In this document: piece by piece, positions 45,769 through 54,534 of the stretch | How the letters are laid out: each line of letters starts with the position of its first letter | Position numbering within the stretch: position 1 is the first letter of the stretch | From: Rohdeia sp041398665 | GTDB taxonomy: Bacteria > Planctomycetota > UBA1135 > GCA-002686595 | DNA length: 64,000 nt | Reading direction: 5' to 3' | Assembly (NCBI GenBank): GCA_041398665.1 | Contig: JAWKUH010000017.1 | Location: forward strand, 56,076 to 120,075 | Made by a program: the position numbers and the translations under genes | Notes under the pieces: model-generated | Seen by the model: the letters and a program-made list of their open reading frames with translations, nothing else | The model's database searches: none | Told to the model about the DNA's origin: nothing

Positions 45769-46611
45769 TCAGCGCACGCGCAAGCTGCTCGGAGCCCGGG
45801 CCTCGAACACGAGCGGCCTCCCGTCCGTGGGGTGCGCGAGTTCGAGGCGCTGCGCGTGCAGCTCCATGCGCGCACCGGCGGTGCCGTAGCGCGGGTCCCC
45901 GACGATCGGGTGGCCGAGCCAGGCGAGGTGCGCGCGGATCTGGTGGCGCCGGCCCGTGTCGAGCTCGAGCTCGAGCAGCGTCGTGCGCTCGCGGCGTTCG
46001 AGCGTCGCGTAGCGCGTGCGCGCCTCCTTCGCGTCGGGATGGCGACCCACGCGCACGAACAGGGCGCGGTCCTCGAAGAGCGGTTCCGCGATCACACCGG
46101 CCGGTGGATCGGGACGACCTTCGACGAGCGCGACGTAGTGCTTGCGCGTTCCGCTCCAAGCCGCCTGCACGGCTTCGCGCGCCGCTCTCGTGCGCGCGAA
46201 GAGCAACACGCCCGACGTCTCGCGATCGAGGCGATGGACGGGCCACAGGGACGCGGGGCGTCCGGGCCGCGACAGCAACTCGCGCACGAGTGCGAGCGCG
46301 GTGCGCTGGTTCTCGCCGTCGGTGGACACCGACAACAGTCCGGCGGGCTTGTCGATCGCGATCAGGTCCGCGTCCTCGTGCAGGACGCGGATGCCCGCGG
46401 GCGGCGCGTCGCGCTCACCTGCCCCGCGGTCGACGATCTGAACTTCGTCGCCCGGCGCGAGCACATCGTTGCGCCGCGTCGTCGTCCCGTTGACGCGCAC
46501 GCAGCCCGCGCGGATGCGTTGCTCGAGCGTCGCGCGCTTCCAACCGGGCAGCGCCCTCCGCAAGAACTCGAGCAAGCGTGCGGTCTCGGCGACGGTGAGG
46601 CGCTCGGCCAT
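45769..46611 (-). CDS. RluA-family pseudouridine synthase
   Basis: A 280-residue enzyme. An S4-like N-terminal domain (LLEFLRRALPGWKRATLEQR, RVNGTTTRRNDVLAPGDEVQ) precedes the RluA catalytic domain with HRLDRETSGVLLFA (catalytic Asp) and GRRHQIRAHLAWLGHPIVGD. It modifies uridine in rRNA or tRNA; the exact site is not predictable by eye. TACCCT (46625-46620) lies 8 nt before the ATG. It stands near rsmD, another rRNA-modifying enzyme, but each appears to have its own promoter. Confidence 0.92.
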   Translation of the reverse strand: MAERLTVAETARLLEFLRRALPGWKRATLEQRIRAGCVRVNGTTTRRNDVLAPGDEVQIVDRGAGERDAPPAGIRVLHEDADLIAIDKPAGLLSVSTDGENQRTALALVRELLSRPGRPASLWPVHRLDRETSGVLLFARTRAAREAVQAAWSGTRKHYVALVEGRPDPPAGVIAEPLFEDRALFVRVGRHPDAKEARTRYATLERRERTTLLELELDTGRRHQIRAHLAWLGHPIVGDPRYGTAGARMELHAQRLELAHPTDGRPLVFEARAPSSLRVR

Positions 46612-46619
46612 GGGCGGAG

Positions 46620-46625
46620 AGGGTA
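46620..46625 (-). promoter_or_regulatory. Predicted leaderless -10 element of the RluA-family gene
   Basis: TACCCT on the minus strand, 8 nt before ATG 46611, no Shine-Dalgarno. Confidence 0.45.
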
Positions 46626-46716
46626 GCGGCGGGCGCCGTGGGCCGGTGGCGCGGTGGCGCCGGCGGGATGTTCCGCCTCGAGCGTCGGTCCCGGGCCGGC
46701 ACCTGCGTCGCGGCCC

Positions 46717-47277
46717 TCACTCCCCCCGCTGCACGTACCAGATCGCCTGCCCGCCGTAGACGCGCTCGCGCGACTCGAGACCCTCGAGGTCGCGCTCGCG
46801 CAGCACGCCCACCGGCACGTGCAGCACGAGCACGCCCTCGTCGGCGAGCGACTCCGCCGTCACGGCTCGCACCGCGTCGAGCACGAGCGGGCGCAGCTTC
46901 GCGTCGGTCACCATCGGGAACGGCGCGTCGACGAAGACGACGTCGAAGGGACCGCCCGCGCGCTCGCTCGCGGACAGCGCGTCGCCGCCGCGCAGTTCGG
47001 CTCGCTCTTCGATCCCGAGCTCGGCGAGGTTCGCCGCGCACACCGCGCGCACCTTGGGGTCGCGCTCGACGAGCACGGCGTGTGCCGCGCCGCGACTCAA
47101 GGCCTCGATCGACATGGCGCCGCTGCCGGCGAAGAGGTCGAGCACGGCCGCTCCGTCGAGCCACGGCGCGAGCGTCGAGAAGATCGCCTCGCGCACGCGG
47201 TCGAGCATCGGGCGGGTCCCGAGCCCGGGCGGAGCGGCGATGCGACGGCCGCGCAGGGATCCGGCGATGACGCGCAC
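46717..47277 (-). CDS. rsmD: 16S rRNA (guanine966-N2)-methyltransferase RsmD
   Basis: A 186-residue SAM-dependent methyltransferase. The start VIAGSLRGRRIAAPPGLGTR and the segment MLDRVREAIFSTLAPWLDGA are family signatures; the SAM motif is VLDLFAGSGAMSIEALSRGA. The catalytic motif, usually (N/D)PP(Y/F), reads DAPF here, an unusual change. GTG 47277 was chosen since MRVIAGSLRG is the standard start and TACCCT lies 6 nt upstream. It is divergent from pdxJ across about 50 bp, with a -10 for each. It acts on the small ribosomal subunit. Confidence 0.9.
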   Translation of the reverse strand: MRVIAGSLRGRRIAAPPGLGTRPMLDRVREAIFSTLAPWLDGAAVLDLFAGSGAMSIEALSRGAAHAVLVERDPKVRAVCAANLAELGIEERAELRGGDALSASERAGGPFDVVFVDAPFPMVTDAKLRPLVLDAVRAVTAESLADEGVLVLHVPVGVLRERDLEGLESRERVYGGQAIWYVQRGE

Positions 47278-47283
47278 CGGGGA

Positions 47284-47289
47284 AGGGTA
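47284..47289 (-). promoter_or_regulatory. Predicted leaderless -10 element of rsmD
   Basis: TACCCT on the minus strand, 6 nt before GTG 47277. Confidence 0.45.
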
Positions 47290-47312
47290 TCCGCGGCGAC
47301 GCTCCGCGCCGA

Positions 47313-47318
47313 TACGCT
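47313..47318 (+). promoter_or_regulatory. Predicted leaderless -10 element of pdxJ
   Basis: TACGCT, 10 nt before ATG 47329, back to back with the rsmD element. Confidence 0.4.
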
Positions 47319-47328
47319 CACCGGGACC

Positions 47329-48060
47329 ATGGCCCGCGACCTGCGCCTCCACGTCAACGTCGACCACGTCGCCACCGTCCGCCAGGCGCGCCGCGCCGCC
47401 GTCCCGAGTCCGACGGAGTTCGCGCTGCTCTGCGAGGAAGCGGGCGCGCACGGCATCACGGTGCACCTGCGCAAGGACCGGCGGCACGTGCAGGACCAGG
47501 ACGTGGTCGAGCTGCGCGCGCGCGTCACGACGTTCCTGAACCTCGAGTGCAGCCTCGACGAGGAGATGCTCGGTCTGGCGGCGGACTCCGGCGCCGACGC
47601 GTTCTGCGTCGTGCCGGAGAACCGCCAGGAGGTGACGACCGAGGGCGGGCTCGACGTCGTGGCCGAGCGGGAGCGGCTCGCGAAGGCGGTGCCGCGCCTC
47701 ACGAAGGCGGGCGGGATCGTCAGCCTGTTCGTCGATCCCGACGAGGCGCAGTTGCGCGCCGCGCTCGACCTCGGCGCGCCGTTCGTCGAACTGCACACCG
47801 GCAGCTACGCGAACGCGAAGGGCGACGCGAAGGCGGCGGAGCTCCAGCGGTTGGTCGACGCCGCGGCGCTGGGGCGGAAGATCGGCCTGCGCGTCAACGC
47901 GGGCCACGGGCTCGACCTCGCGAACGTCGGCGCGGTGGCCGCGATCGAGGGGCTCGAGGAGCTCAACATCGGCCACTCGCTCGTCGGGCGCGCGCTGATG
48001 GTCGGAGCGCGGGAGGCGGTGCGCGAGATGCTCGTCTCGATGGGCGCCGTCGAGGCGTGA
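47329..48060 (+). CDS. pdxJ: Pyridoxine 5'-phosphate synthase
   Basis: A 243-residue TIM-barrel enzyme that condenses 1-deoxyxylulose-5-phosphate with 3-amino-2-oxopropyl phosphate to form pyridoxine 5'-phosphate (DXP-dependent vitamin B6 route). Motifs: LHVNVDHVATVRQAR at the start, AHGITVHLRKDRRHVQDQDV, FCVVPENRQEVTTEGGLDV, VELHTGSYA and LEELNIGHSLVGRALMVG at the end. Length is standard (about 240). No other B6 gene is adjacent. Confidence 0.97.
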   Translation: MARDLRLHVNVDHVATVRQARRAAVPSPTEFALLCEEAGAHGITVHLRKDRRHVQDQDVVELRARVTTFLNLECSLDEEMLGLAADSGADAFCVVPENRQEVTTEGGLDVVAERERLAKAVPRLTKAGGIVSLFVDPDEAQLRAALDLGAPFVELHTGSYANAKGDAKAAELQRLVDAAALGRKIGLRVNAGHGLDLANVGAVAAIEGLEELNIGHSLVGRALMVGAREAVREMLVSMGAVEA

Positions 48061-48074
48061 CGAGCGCGACACCG

Positions 48075-48080
48075 TAGGAT
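48075..48080 (+). promoter_or_regulatory. Predicted leaderless -10 element
   Basis: TAGGAT, 6 nt before ATG 48087, just after the pdxJ stop. Confidence 0.4.
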
Positions 48081-48086
48081 CGCTGC

Positions 48087-48917
48087 ATGCTCCGCCCGCT
48101 CCTGCTCGCCTGCACCGTGGGAACCTCGGTCCTGTTCGTCGGCTGCACCTGCACGTGCGCCGGGACCGATCCGGGTGCGGTCGCATCCGAAGAGTCGACC
48201 GCGTCGGTCCCGTCGGGGCACATGGTCGTCGGCGTCACGTCGGACGGCCGCGAGCTCGAGACGTACGAAGCGCGCCTCGTCGAGGAAGCGTCGACGCTCG
48301 TCCCCTTCGTCGAGGAGTTCTGCGGCCGCGCGTTCACCGAGGACCTCGCGATCTTCTTCCCGACCTGGGACGAGTGGACCGCGATCCTCGACGAGGACTA
48401 CGAGGGAGCGCGCGACGTCAGCCTCATGTACGACCTCGTGTGGAGCTGGTACGACCCCGCCGAGGCAAGGGTGGTCGTGTCGCCGAACTACGTGTTCAAT
48501 TTCGACGGCGACGGGCCGTTCACGCACGCCGACGAGGCCTACCTCGCGGACGGACGCCACTTCGCCGTCGGTGCGTTCGTCCCCTCGATCACGAACGCGC
48601 TCGACGAGCGCACGCTCGGGCTGATGTCGCGGATGGAGTCGGCGCCGGACAAGCGGACCAAGTCGTCGCTGATGACACTCACGACCGGGCACGGCGTGCT
48701 CGCGCAGGACGCGTGGTGCGTCGCGCACGGCTTTCCCGACGTCTTCGAGTCCTGGCACGGGCGAAACCGCAGCTCTCGCGAGTACGTGGGCAGGAACTAC
48801 CTGCGCCGACTCCAGCTCGCGGGCGGACGCGAGGCGGTCGAAGCCGCGCTCGTCGGCGAACCGCCGACCCCGATCGAGATCCGCCGGGGGAACGCGAGGA
48901 ACCCGGACCTCGAGTAG
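48087..48917 (+). CDS. Lipoprotein of unknown function
   Basis: A 276-residue lipoprotein: signal MLRPLLLACTVGTSVLFVGC with further cysteines right behind it (CTCTC), then an acidic linker. The globular part is rich in Asp, Glu and aromatic residues (IFFPTWDEWTAILDEDYEGA, YDLVWSWYDPAEARVVVSP) and holds TTGHGVLAQDAWCVAHGFPD. No known family. It has its own predicted promoter. Function unknown. Confidence 0.65.
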   Translation: MLRPLLLACTVGTSVLFVGCTCTCAGTDPGAVASEESTASVPSGHMVVGVTSDGRELETYEARLVEEASTLVPFVEEFCGRAFTEDLAIFFPTWDEWTAILDEDYEGARDVSLMYDLVWSWYDPAEARVVVSPNYVFNFDGDGPFTHADEAYLADGRHFAVGAFVPSITNALDERTLGLMSRMESAPDKRTKSSLMTLTTGHGVLAQDAWCVAHGFPDVFESWHGRNRSSREYVGRNYLRRLQLAGGREAVEAALVGEPPTPIEIRRGNARNPDLE

Positions 48918-48950
48918 CGGCGGGAGCCGACGCGCGCGCGCGATCTCCGC

Positions 48951-48956
48951 TATCCT
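48951..48956 (+). promoter_or_regulatory. Predicted leaderless -10 element of the SDR / sugar transporter operon
   Basis: TATCCT, 7 nt before ATG 48964, no Shine-Dalgarno. Confidence 0.45.
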
Positions 48957-48963
48957 CGCGCCC

Positions 48964-49731
48964 ATGACTCCCCCCCATCCCTTCTCGCTCGAGGGCAAGG
49001 TCGCACTCGTCACGGGAAGCACGAAGGGCCTCGGCCGCGCCATCGCGATGGCGCTCGGAGCGGCCGGCGCCAAGGTCTGTCTCAACTACGCGAACTCGCG
49101 CGAGAAGGCCGAGGCCGCCTTCGACGAGTTCACGAGCGCGGGGTACGAGGGCTGCCTCGTGCGCGCCGACGTCACGGACGAGGCGGACGTGAACAAGCTC
49201 TGCGCGGAGGCCGCGTCGAAGCTCGGACCGATCGACGTGCTCGTGCCGAACGCGACCTGCGACCAGCCGCACAAGCCGATCGAGGAGTACGACTGGGCGT
49301 TCCACCAGAACATGGTCGACTTCTTCCTCAAGAGTCCGTTCCTGCTGACGCGCGCCGTGCTGCCGTCGATGAAGCAGCGCCGGAAGGGCCGCATCGTCAA
49401 CATCGGCTCCGAGGTGTTTTCGCGCGGCGTGCCCAACTTCAGCGCGTACGTCGCGGCGAAGGGCGCGCAGCACGGCTGGTCGCGGTCGATGGCGAACGAG
49501 CTCGCACCGTTCGGCATCACGGTCAACGTCGTCGATCCCGGCTGGATCCCGGTGGCGCGACACGACAACGACCCGCAGGAGGAGAAGGACGGCTACCGCG
49601 CGCTCATCCCGATGAACCGCTGGGGCGTCCCGGACGACGTCGGCGGTGCGATCGTGTTCCTCGCGTCCGACGCGGCCTCGTTCGTCACGGGGCAGGCGTT
49701 CGCGGTCAACGGCGGCATGACGGTGGGCTGA
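48964..49731 (+). CDS. Short-chain dehydrogenase/reductase
   Basis: A 255-residue NAD(P)-dependent oxidoreductase of the FabG-like SDR group. Cofactor motif TGSTKGLG, catalytic Ser in NIGSEVF, and YxxxK as YVAAK; the C-terminus SFVTGQAFAVNGGMTVG is typical. The substrate-loop sequence (PVARHDNDPQEEKDGYRALI) suggests a sugar or polyol dehydrogenase. It lies only 3 bp before a sugar-binding lipoprotein gene, so it probably oxidises the imported sugar or a product of it (inference from context). Confidence 0.9.
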   Translation: MTPPHPFSLEGKVALVTGSTKGLGRAIAMALGAAGAKVCLNYANSREKAEAAFDEFTSAGYEGCLVRADVTDEADVNKLCAEAASKLGPIDVLVPNATCDQPHKPIEEYDWAFHQNMVDFFLKSPFLLTRAVLPSMKQRRKGRIVNIGSEVFSRGVPNFSAYVAAKGAQHGWSRSMANELAPFGITVNVVDPGWIPVARHDNDPQEEKDGYRALIPMNRWGVPDDVGGAIVFLASDAASFVTGQAFAVNGGMTVG

Positions 49732-49734
49732 CAC

Positions 49735-50742
49735 ATGCGACGGAACACACTCACCCTCGCCGCGATCGCGGCGCTCCTCCCGCTCGTCGGCTGCAGCGAC
49801 GCGACGAACGCGAACTCGCGCCCGCGCATCGCCTACGTGACGAACGGCGTCGACCCGTTCTGGACCGTCGCCGAGGCCGGCGCGAAGCAGGCGGGCGAGG
49901 ACCTCGCGGTCGACGTCCTCGTGCGCATGCCCTCCGGCGGACTCGTCGACCAGAAGCAGATCCTCGAGGACCTGCTCACGCAGGGCGTCGACGGCATCGC
50001 GGTCAGTCCGATCGACCACGTCAACCAGACGTCGTTCCTCGACGACGTCGCGACGCGCGTGCCGCTCGTCACGCACGACTCGGACGCACCGGGCAGCAAG
50101 CGGCTCGCGTTCGTCGGCATGGACAACTACGACGCGGGCCGCATGGCGGGCGCCGCGCTCGAGAAGGCCCTGCCGCAGGGCGGCGAGGTCATGCTGTTCA
50201 TCGGGCGCCTCGAACAGGACAACGCGCGGCTGCGCGTGCAGGGCGTCGTCGACGAGCTGCTCGACCGCGCGCGCGACGACTCGCGTCGCGACGCTCCGGA
50301 CGCGGTGCTGCGCGGCGAGCGCTACACCGTGCTCGGCGTGATGACCGACCAGTTCGACAAGAGCGTCGCGAAGGCCAACGCCGCGGACGCGCTGACCGCG
50401 CACCCCGAGATCGACGCGATGGTCGGGCTGTTCGCGTACAACCCGCCCGCGATCCTCGAAGCGCTCCGCCAGGCGGGCAAGCTCGGGACGGTGACGGTCG
50501 TCGGCTTCGACGAGCAGGACGCGACGTTGCAGGGCATCGTCGACGGCGACGTCGCGGCGACGGTCGTGCAGGACCCCTACCAGTACGGCTACCAGTCGGT
50601 GCTCATGCTGACGCGCATCGCGCGCGGCGACCAGGACGCAGTACCCGCGAGCGGACTCGTCGACATCCCGGCGCGCACCATCGGGCCGGCCGAGGTCGAG
50701 GCGTTCTGGACGGACAAGAAGGCGAAGCTCGGCGAGAAGTGA
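49735..50742 (+). CDS. Sugar ABC transporter substrate-binding lipoprotein (ribose type)
   Basis: A 335-residue periplasmic-binding-protein-type lipoprotein (lipobox LVGC, Cys20) of the RbsB/XylF class. Motifs: RIAYVTNGVDPFWTVAEAGA at the first strand, ILEDLLTQGVDGIAVSPID, FVGMDNYDAGRMAGAALEKA and VVGFDEQDATLQGIVDGDV. It would capture a monosaccharide outside the membrane and deliver it to the permease encoded at 52248. Its stop overlaps the ATPase gene start (GTGA). The ligand cannot be told; the SDR and mutarotase neighbours fit an aldose. Confidence 0.93.
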   Translation: MRRNTLTLAAIAALLPLVGCSDATNANSRPRIAYVTNGVDPFWTVAEAGAKQAGEDLAVDVLVRMPSGGLVDQKQILEDLLTQGVDGIAVSPIDHVNQTSFLDDVATRVPLVTHDSDAPGSKRLAFVGMDNYDAGRMAGAALEKALPQGGEVMLFIGRLEQDNARLRVQGVVDELLDRARDDSRRDAPDAVLRGERYTVLGVMTDQFDKSVAKANAADALTAHPEIDAMVGLFAYNPPAILEALRQAGKLGTVTVVGFDEQDATLQGIVDGDVAATVVQDPYQYGYQSVLMLTRIARGDQDAVPASGLVDIPARTIGPAEVEAFWTDKKAKLGEK

Positions 50743-52251
50743 GTTCGGACGACCGCCGAGCCGTCCTCGAGGCGCGCGGGATCGAGAAGTCGTTCCCGGG
50801 CGTGCGGGCGCTCCGCGGCGTCGACTTCGCGGCGTACGCCGGCGAGGTCGTCGCGGTCGTCGGCGAGAACGGCGCGGGCAAGAGCACGTTGATGAAGGTG
50901 CTCGCCGGCGTGCAGCGGCAGGACGCCGGCGAGCTGCGCGTCGACGGCGAACGCGTCGCATTCGCGAACACCGCGGACGCCCAGGCGGCGGGCGTCGCGC
51001 TGATCCACCAGGAACTGCTGCTCTGCGACAACCTCACGGTCGGCGCGAACGTCGTGCTCGGTCGCGAGCCGCGGCGCGGTTGGTTCGTCGACGAGCGCGA
51101 GGTCGAGCGGCGCGCGAGCGCGGCGCTGCGGCGTGTGGGTCTCGACGTCTCGCCGCGTGCGCCGCTCGCGGGGCTGTCGATCGGTCGGCGCCAGCTCGTC
51201 GAGATCGCGAAGGCGCTCGACGTCGACGCGCGCGTGATCGTGATGGACGAGCCGACGTCGAGCCTGTCGACCGCCGAGACCGAGCGCCTGTTCGAAGTCG
51301 TGCGGGACCTGCGGTCGCGCGGGGCGTCGATCGTCTACATCAGCCACCGGCTGGGCGAGGTCACCGAGCTCGCGGACCGCGTCGTCGTGCTGCGCGACGG
51401 CGCGAACGCGGGTGAACTCGCGAAGCACGAGATCGCGCACGACGCCATGGTGCGCGCGATGGTCGGGCGGGACGTCGAGGTCGGTGCGTCGCGCGGCGCG
51501 TCGGGCGACGGACCCGTCGCGCTCGACGTGCGCGGGCTGCGCACGCGCGCCTTCCCGCAGCACGCCGTCGACCTCGCGGTGCGCGCGGGCGAGGTCGTCG
51601 GTCTCGCGGGGCTCGTCGGTGCGGGGCGCAGCGAGCTGCTGCGCGCGATCTACGGCGTCGACATGCGCGTCGCCGGCGACGTCGCGGTGACGGAGCGCGG
51701 TGCGCGGCGGCGACGTGCGCGCGGCGCTCGCGAAGCGGATCGCGCTCGTGCCCGAGGACCGCAAGCGCTCAGGCGCGTGCTCGACCTCGGCGTGCGCGAG
51801 AACCTCGTCCTCGCGAGTCTCGAGCGATCGGCGCGCGCTCGGCTTCGTCGACCGCGCGAAGGAACTGGCGGTCGCGCGCGACCAGTGCGAGCGGCTGCGC
51901 GTCAGGACGCCGCACCCTCGAACAAGCCGTGCGCTGGCTCTCCGGCGGCAACCAGCAGAAGGTGGTGCTCGGCAACCGACTCGCGCTCGAGCCCGTTGTG
52001 CTGCTGCTCGACGAACCCACGCGCGGCGTCGACGTCGGAGCGAAGGCGAGATCCACGCGCTGCTGCACGAGCTCGCCGACCGCGGGCTGGCCGTGTTGAT
52101 GGCGAGCAGCGAGATGGAGGAGGTGCTGCGCGTGTCGGACCGCGTGCTCGTGATGCACGAGGGCCGTCTCGCCGGCGAGTTGGCGCACGACGAGGCGACC
52201 GAGGAGGCCGTGATGGAGCTCGCGACCGGCGCGCGGAGGATGGGCGCGTGA
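50739..52251 (+). pseudogene. Sugar ABC transporter ATPase (ribose type), frameshifted in second half
   Basis: The first nucleotide-binding domain is intact: GENGAGKST, LIHQELLLCDNLTVGANVVL, LSIGRRQLVEIAKAL and VIVMDEPTSSLS. The second domain begins well (GLVGAGRSELLRAIYGVD), then the frame changes five times between about 51690 and 52050: pieces RIALVPEDRKRSG, VLDLGVRENLVLASLE, LGFVDRAKELAVARDQCERL, LEQAVRWLSGGNQQKVVLGN and EIHALLHELADRGLAVLMAS lie in different frames but in correct order. The end (MELATGARRMGA) overlaps the permease start. Conservation of every piece argues for sequencing or assembly errors in a functional gene. Confidence 0.8.
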
Positions 52252-53216
52252 AGAAGCTGCTCGGGATCCTCGGACTGCTCCTCGCCGTCGTGCTGCTGAC
52301 GGCGATCGCGAGCGACCGCTTCCTCACGCCCGTCAACGTCGAGAACCTCGTCCGGCGCACCGCGCTGTTCGGGATCATCAGCGTCGGTGCGGCGTTCGTG
52401 ATCGTGACGGGCGGCATCGACCTGTCGATCGGGAGCGTGATCTGCCTCGTCGGCTGTCTGTTGCCGTGGCTGCTCGAGGTGCACGGTTGGCCGGTCGGTG
52501 TCGCGCTGCCGTTCGTGCTCGCGCTGGCGGCGGCGATCGGACTCGCGCACGGACTGCTCGTCACGCGGCTGCGGCTCCAGCCCTTCGTCGTGACGCTGTG
52601 CGGACTCCTCCTCTACCGCGGCGTCGCGCGCGGCATCACCGGCGACCAGACCGTCGGATTCGGCATCGGGCACGGGACGCTGCGCGAGCTCGGAGCGGGA
52701 CGGGTCGAGCTCGCGGGAGGCGTCGGCATCCCCGCGCCGGTCTTCGTGACCGCGCTGGTCGCGGTGCTCTCGTGGGTGTTCTTCGCGCGGACGGTGTACG
52801 GGCGCTGGCTGATCGCGCTCGGCCGCAACGAGGAGGCCACGCGCTTCAGCGGCGTGCCGACGCAGCGCATGACGGTCCTGGCGTACGTCGTGTGCGCGTT
52901 CCTCGCGGGCGTCGGAGGCTGCTTGTTCGTGCTCGACGTGAACTCGGCGCAGCCCTCGGACTTCGGCAACTTCTACGAACTCTATGCGATCGCGGGCGCG
53001 GTGCTGGGCGGCTGCGCGCTGCGCGGCGGCGAGGTCTCGATCGTCGGCGTGCTGATCGGCACCGCGGTGATGCAGGTGCTGCGCAACTCGATCCGACTGG
53101 TGGAGTGGATCCCCCAGCAGATCGAGTTCGCCGTGATCGGCGCCGTGATCCTCGGCGGCGTGGTCGTCGACGAGCTCGTGAAGCGCGTGGCGGCGCGGCG
53201 GGCGCGCGAGGGCTGA
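52248..53216 (+). CDS. Sugar ABC transporter permease (ribose type)
   Basis: A 322-residue inner-membrane permease of the RbsC family with about eight to ten helices. Signature phrases: GAAFVIVTGGIDLSIGSVICL near the start and GRWLIALGRNEEATRFSGVP, the EAA-like cytoplasmic loop that docks on the ATPase. The C-terminus AVILGGVVVDELVKRVAARR is typical. GTG 52248 overlaps the ATPase stop. With 49735 and 50739 it forms a complete importer. Confidence 0.95.
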   Translation: MKKLLGILGLLLAVVLLTAIASDRFLTPVNVENLVRRTALFGIISVGAAFVIVTGGIDLSIGSVICLVGCLLPWLLEVHGWPVGVALPFVLALAAAIGLAHGLLVTRLRLQPFVVTLCGLLLYRGVARGITGDQTVGFGIGHGTLRELGAGRVELAGGVGIPAPVFVTALVAVLSWVFFARTVYGRWLIALGRNEEATRFSGVPTQRMTVLAYVVCAFLAGVGGCLFVLDVNSAQPSDFGNFYELYAIAGAVLGGCALRGGEVSIVGVLIGTAVMQVLRNSIRLVEWIPQQIEFAVIGAVILGGVVVDELVKRVAARRAREG

Positions 53217-53236
53217 CGCGCCGCGCCTCCGGCGCC

Positions 53237-54379
53237 TCACTCCTCCGTCGTGCCGAAGCGGTACTCGATGGTGTGCCGGTAGGTCTCGCCCGGGCGCAGC
53301 GTCGCGCTCGGGAAGTCCGGATGGTTCGGCGAGTCGGGGAAGCGCTGCGGCTCGAGACAGAAGGCGTCGCGCCGCTCGTAGGTGCGGCCGCCCTTTCCGG
53401 TGATCGAGCCGTCGAGGAAGTTGCCCGTGTAGAACTGGAGGCCGGGCTCCGACGAGAACACCATCATCACGCGCCCGGACTCGGGGTCTCGAACCGTGGC
53501 GTGCAGTCGGAAGTTGCCGGTGGCCCCCGCGACGACCCAGTTGTGGTCGTAGCCCGCGCCGTTGCGGATCTGCTCGCTCTCGGCGTCGATGCGCTCGCCG
53601 ATCCGGGTGGGCCGGCGGAAGTCGAAGGGCGTGTCGTCGACGGGCGCGAGCTCGCCCGTCGGGATCCCGGTGTCGTCGACCGGGACGAAGCGGTTCGCCG
53701 GGATGCTGAGGACGTGGTCGAGCACGTCGCCGCGGCCGCGCAGGTTGAAGTAGGAGTGGTGCGTGAGGTTGCAGACCGTCGGCGCGTCGGTCGCGGCCGA
53801 GAAGTCGACGCGCAGCGCTCCGTCGTTCGTCAGCGTGTAGACGGCGACGACGTCGAGCGTGCCGGGGTAGCCCTCCTCGCCGTCGGGGCTCGAGTACGTG
53901 AGTTCGAGCGACGGCCCTTCCGGCGTGACGAACGCGCGCGGCTCCCACACCCGCTTGTCGAAGCCCTTCACGCCGCCGTGCAGGTGGTTGGGGCCGTTGT
54001 TCGTCGCGAGCTGGTACGCCTTCCCGTCGAGCTCGAAGCGACCCTTCGCGATGCGGTTGCAGTAGCGGCCCGTGATGCAGCCGAAGTACGGCGACGAGGT
54101 GAGGTAGCCGTCGAGCGTGTCGTACCCGAGGACGACGTCGCCGAGCCTCCCGTCGCGGTCGGGCACGCGCAGCGACGTGACGATCCCGCCGTAGTTCGTG
54201 ATCGTCGCGGTGGAGCCGCGGTCGTTCGTGAGCGTGAAGAGGGAGACCTCGCGCCCGTCGACCTCGCCGAACGGGGCCTCGGTGATGGAACTCGTCATGT
54301 CGGGGGTCGAGCGGCAGCCCGCGAGGAGCGCCGCGGCGAGGGCCGCCGTGCCGACGACCGTGGTGGTGGCGCGCGTCAT
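53237..54379 (-). CDS. Aldose 1-epimerase (galactose mutarotase), lipoprotein
   Basis: A 380-residue mutarotase, predicted lipid-anchored (lipobox LLAGC, Cys22). Family residues: YGGIVTSLRVPDRDG, NGPNHLHGG and LTHHSYFNLRG (catalytic histidines), and CLEPQRFPDSPN (catalytic Glu). It would interconvert alpha and beta anomers of a sugar at the cell surface before transport by the adjacent importer. It converges on the permease gene, 20 bp away. Export of a mutarotase is less common than the cytosolic form. Long extensions upstream of ATG 54379 lack coding character. Confidence 0.93.
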   Translation of the reverse strand: MTRATTTVVGTAALAAALLAGCRSTPDMTSSITEAPFGEVDGREVSLFTLTNDRGSTATITNYGGIVTSLRVPDRDGRLGDVVLGYDTLDGYLTSSPYFGCITGRYCNRIAKGRFELDGKAYQLATNNGPNHLHGGVKGFDKRVWEPRAFVTPEGPSLELTYSSPDGEEGYPGTLDVVAVYTLTNDGALRVDFSAATDAPTVCNLTHHSYFNLRGRGDVLDHVLSIPANRFVPVDDTGIPTGELAPVDDTPFDFRRPTRIGERIDAESEQIRNGAGYDHNWVVAGATGNFRLHATVRDPESGRVMMVFSSEPGLQFYTGNFLDGSITGKGGRTYERRDAFCLEPQRFPDSPNHPDFPSATLRPGETYRHTIEYRFGTTEE

Positions 54380-54448
54380 GCCGAGGATTGGAGCGCGCGG
54401 CGCTCCGAGACGCGACGTTCCCCCCACCGAACCTGGTTCGATCGGTCC

Positions 54449-54482
54449 GGAACAGCCCTGGCGGGGTCGCCAGGGCCGTTCC
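54449..54482. other. 15-bp imperfect hairpin upstream of the mutarotase
   Basis: GGAAC-A-GCCCTGGCG (54449-54463) pairs with CGCCAGGGC-C-GTTCC (54468-54482) except for one mismatch, loop GGGT. It lies between a GAACCTGGTTC site (54429-54439) and the repeat array, in a 402-base gap (54380-54781) without genes. Confidence 0.7.
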
Positions 54483-54534
54483 GATTCCGCACTCCGGTCC
54501 GAAGTCCCCCGTGCCGGGCGGAGCGAGGCGGCGC

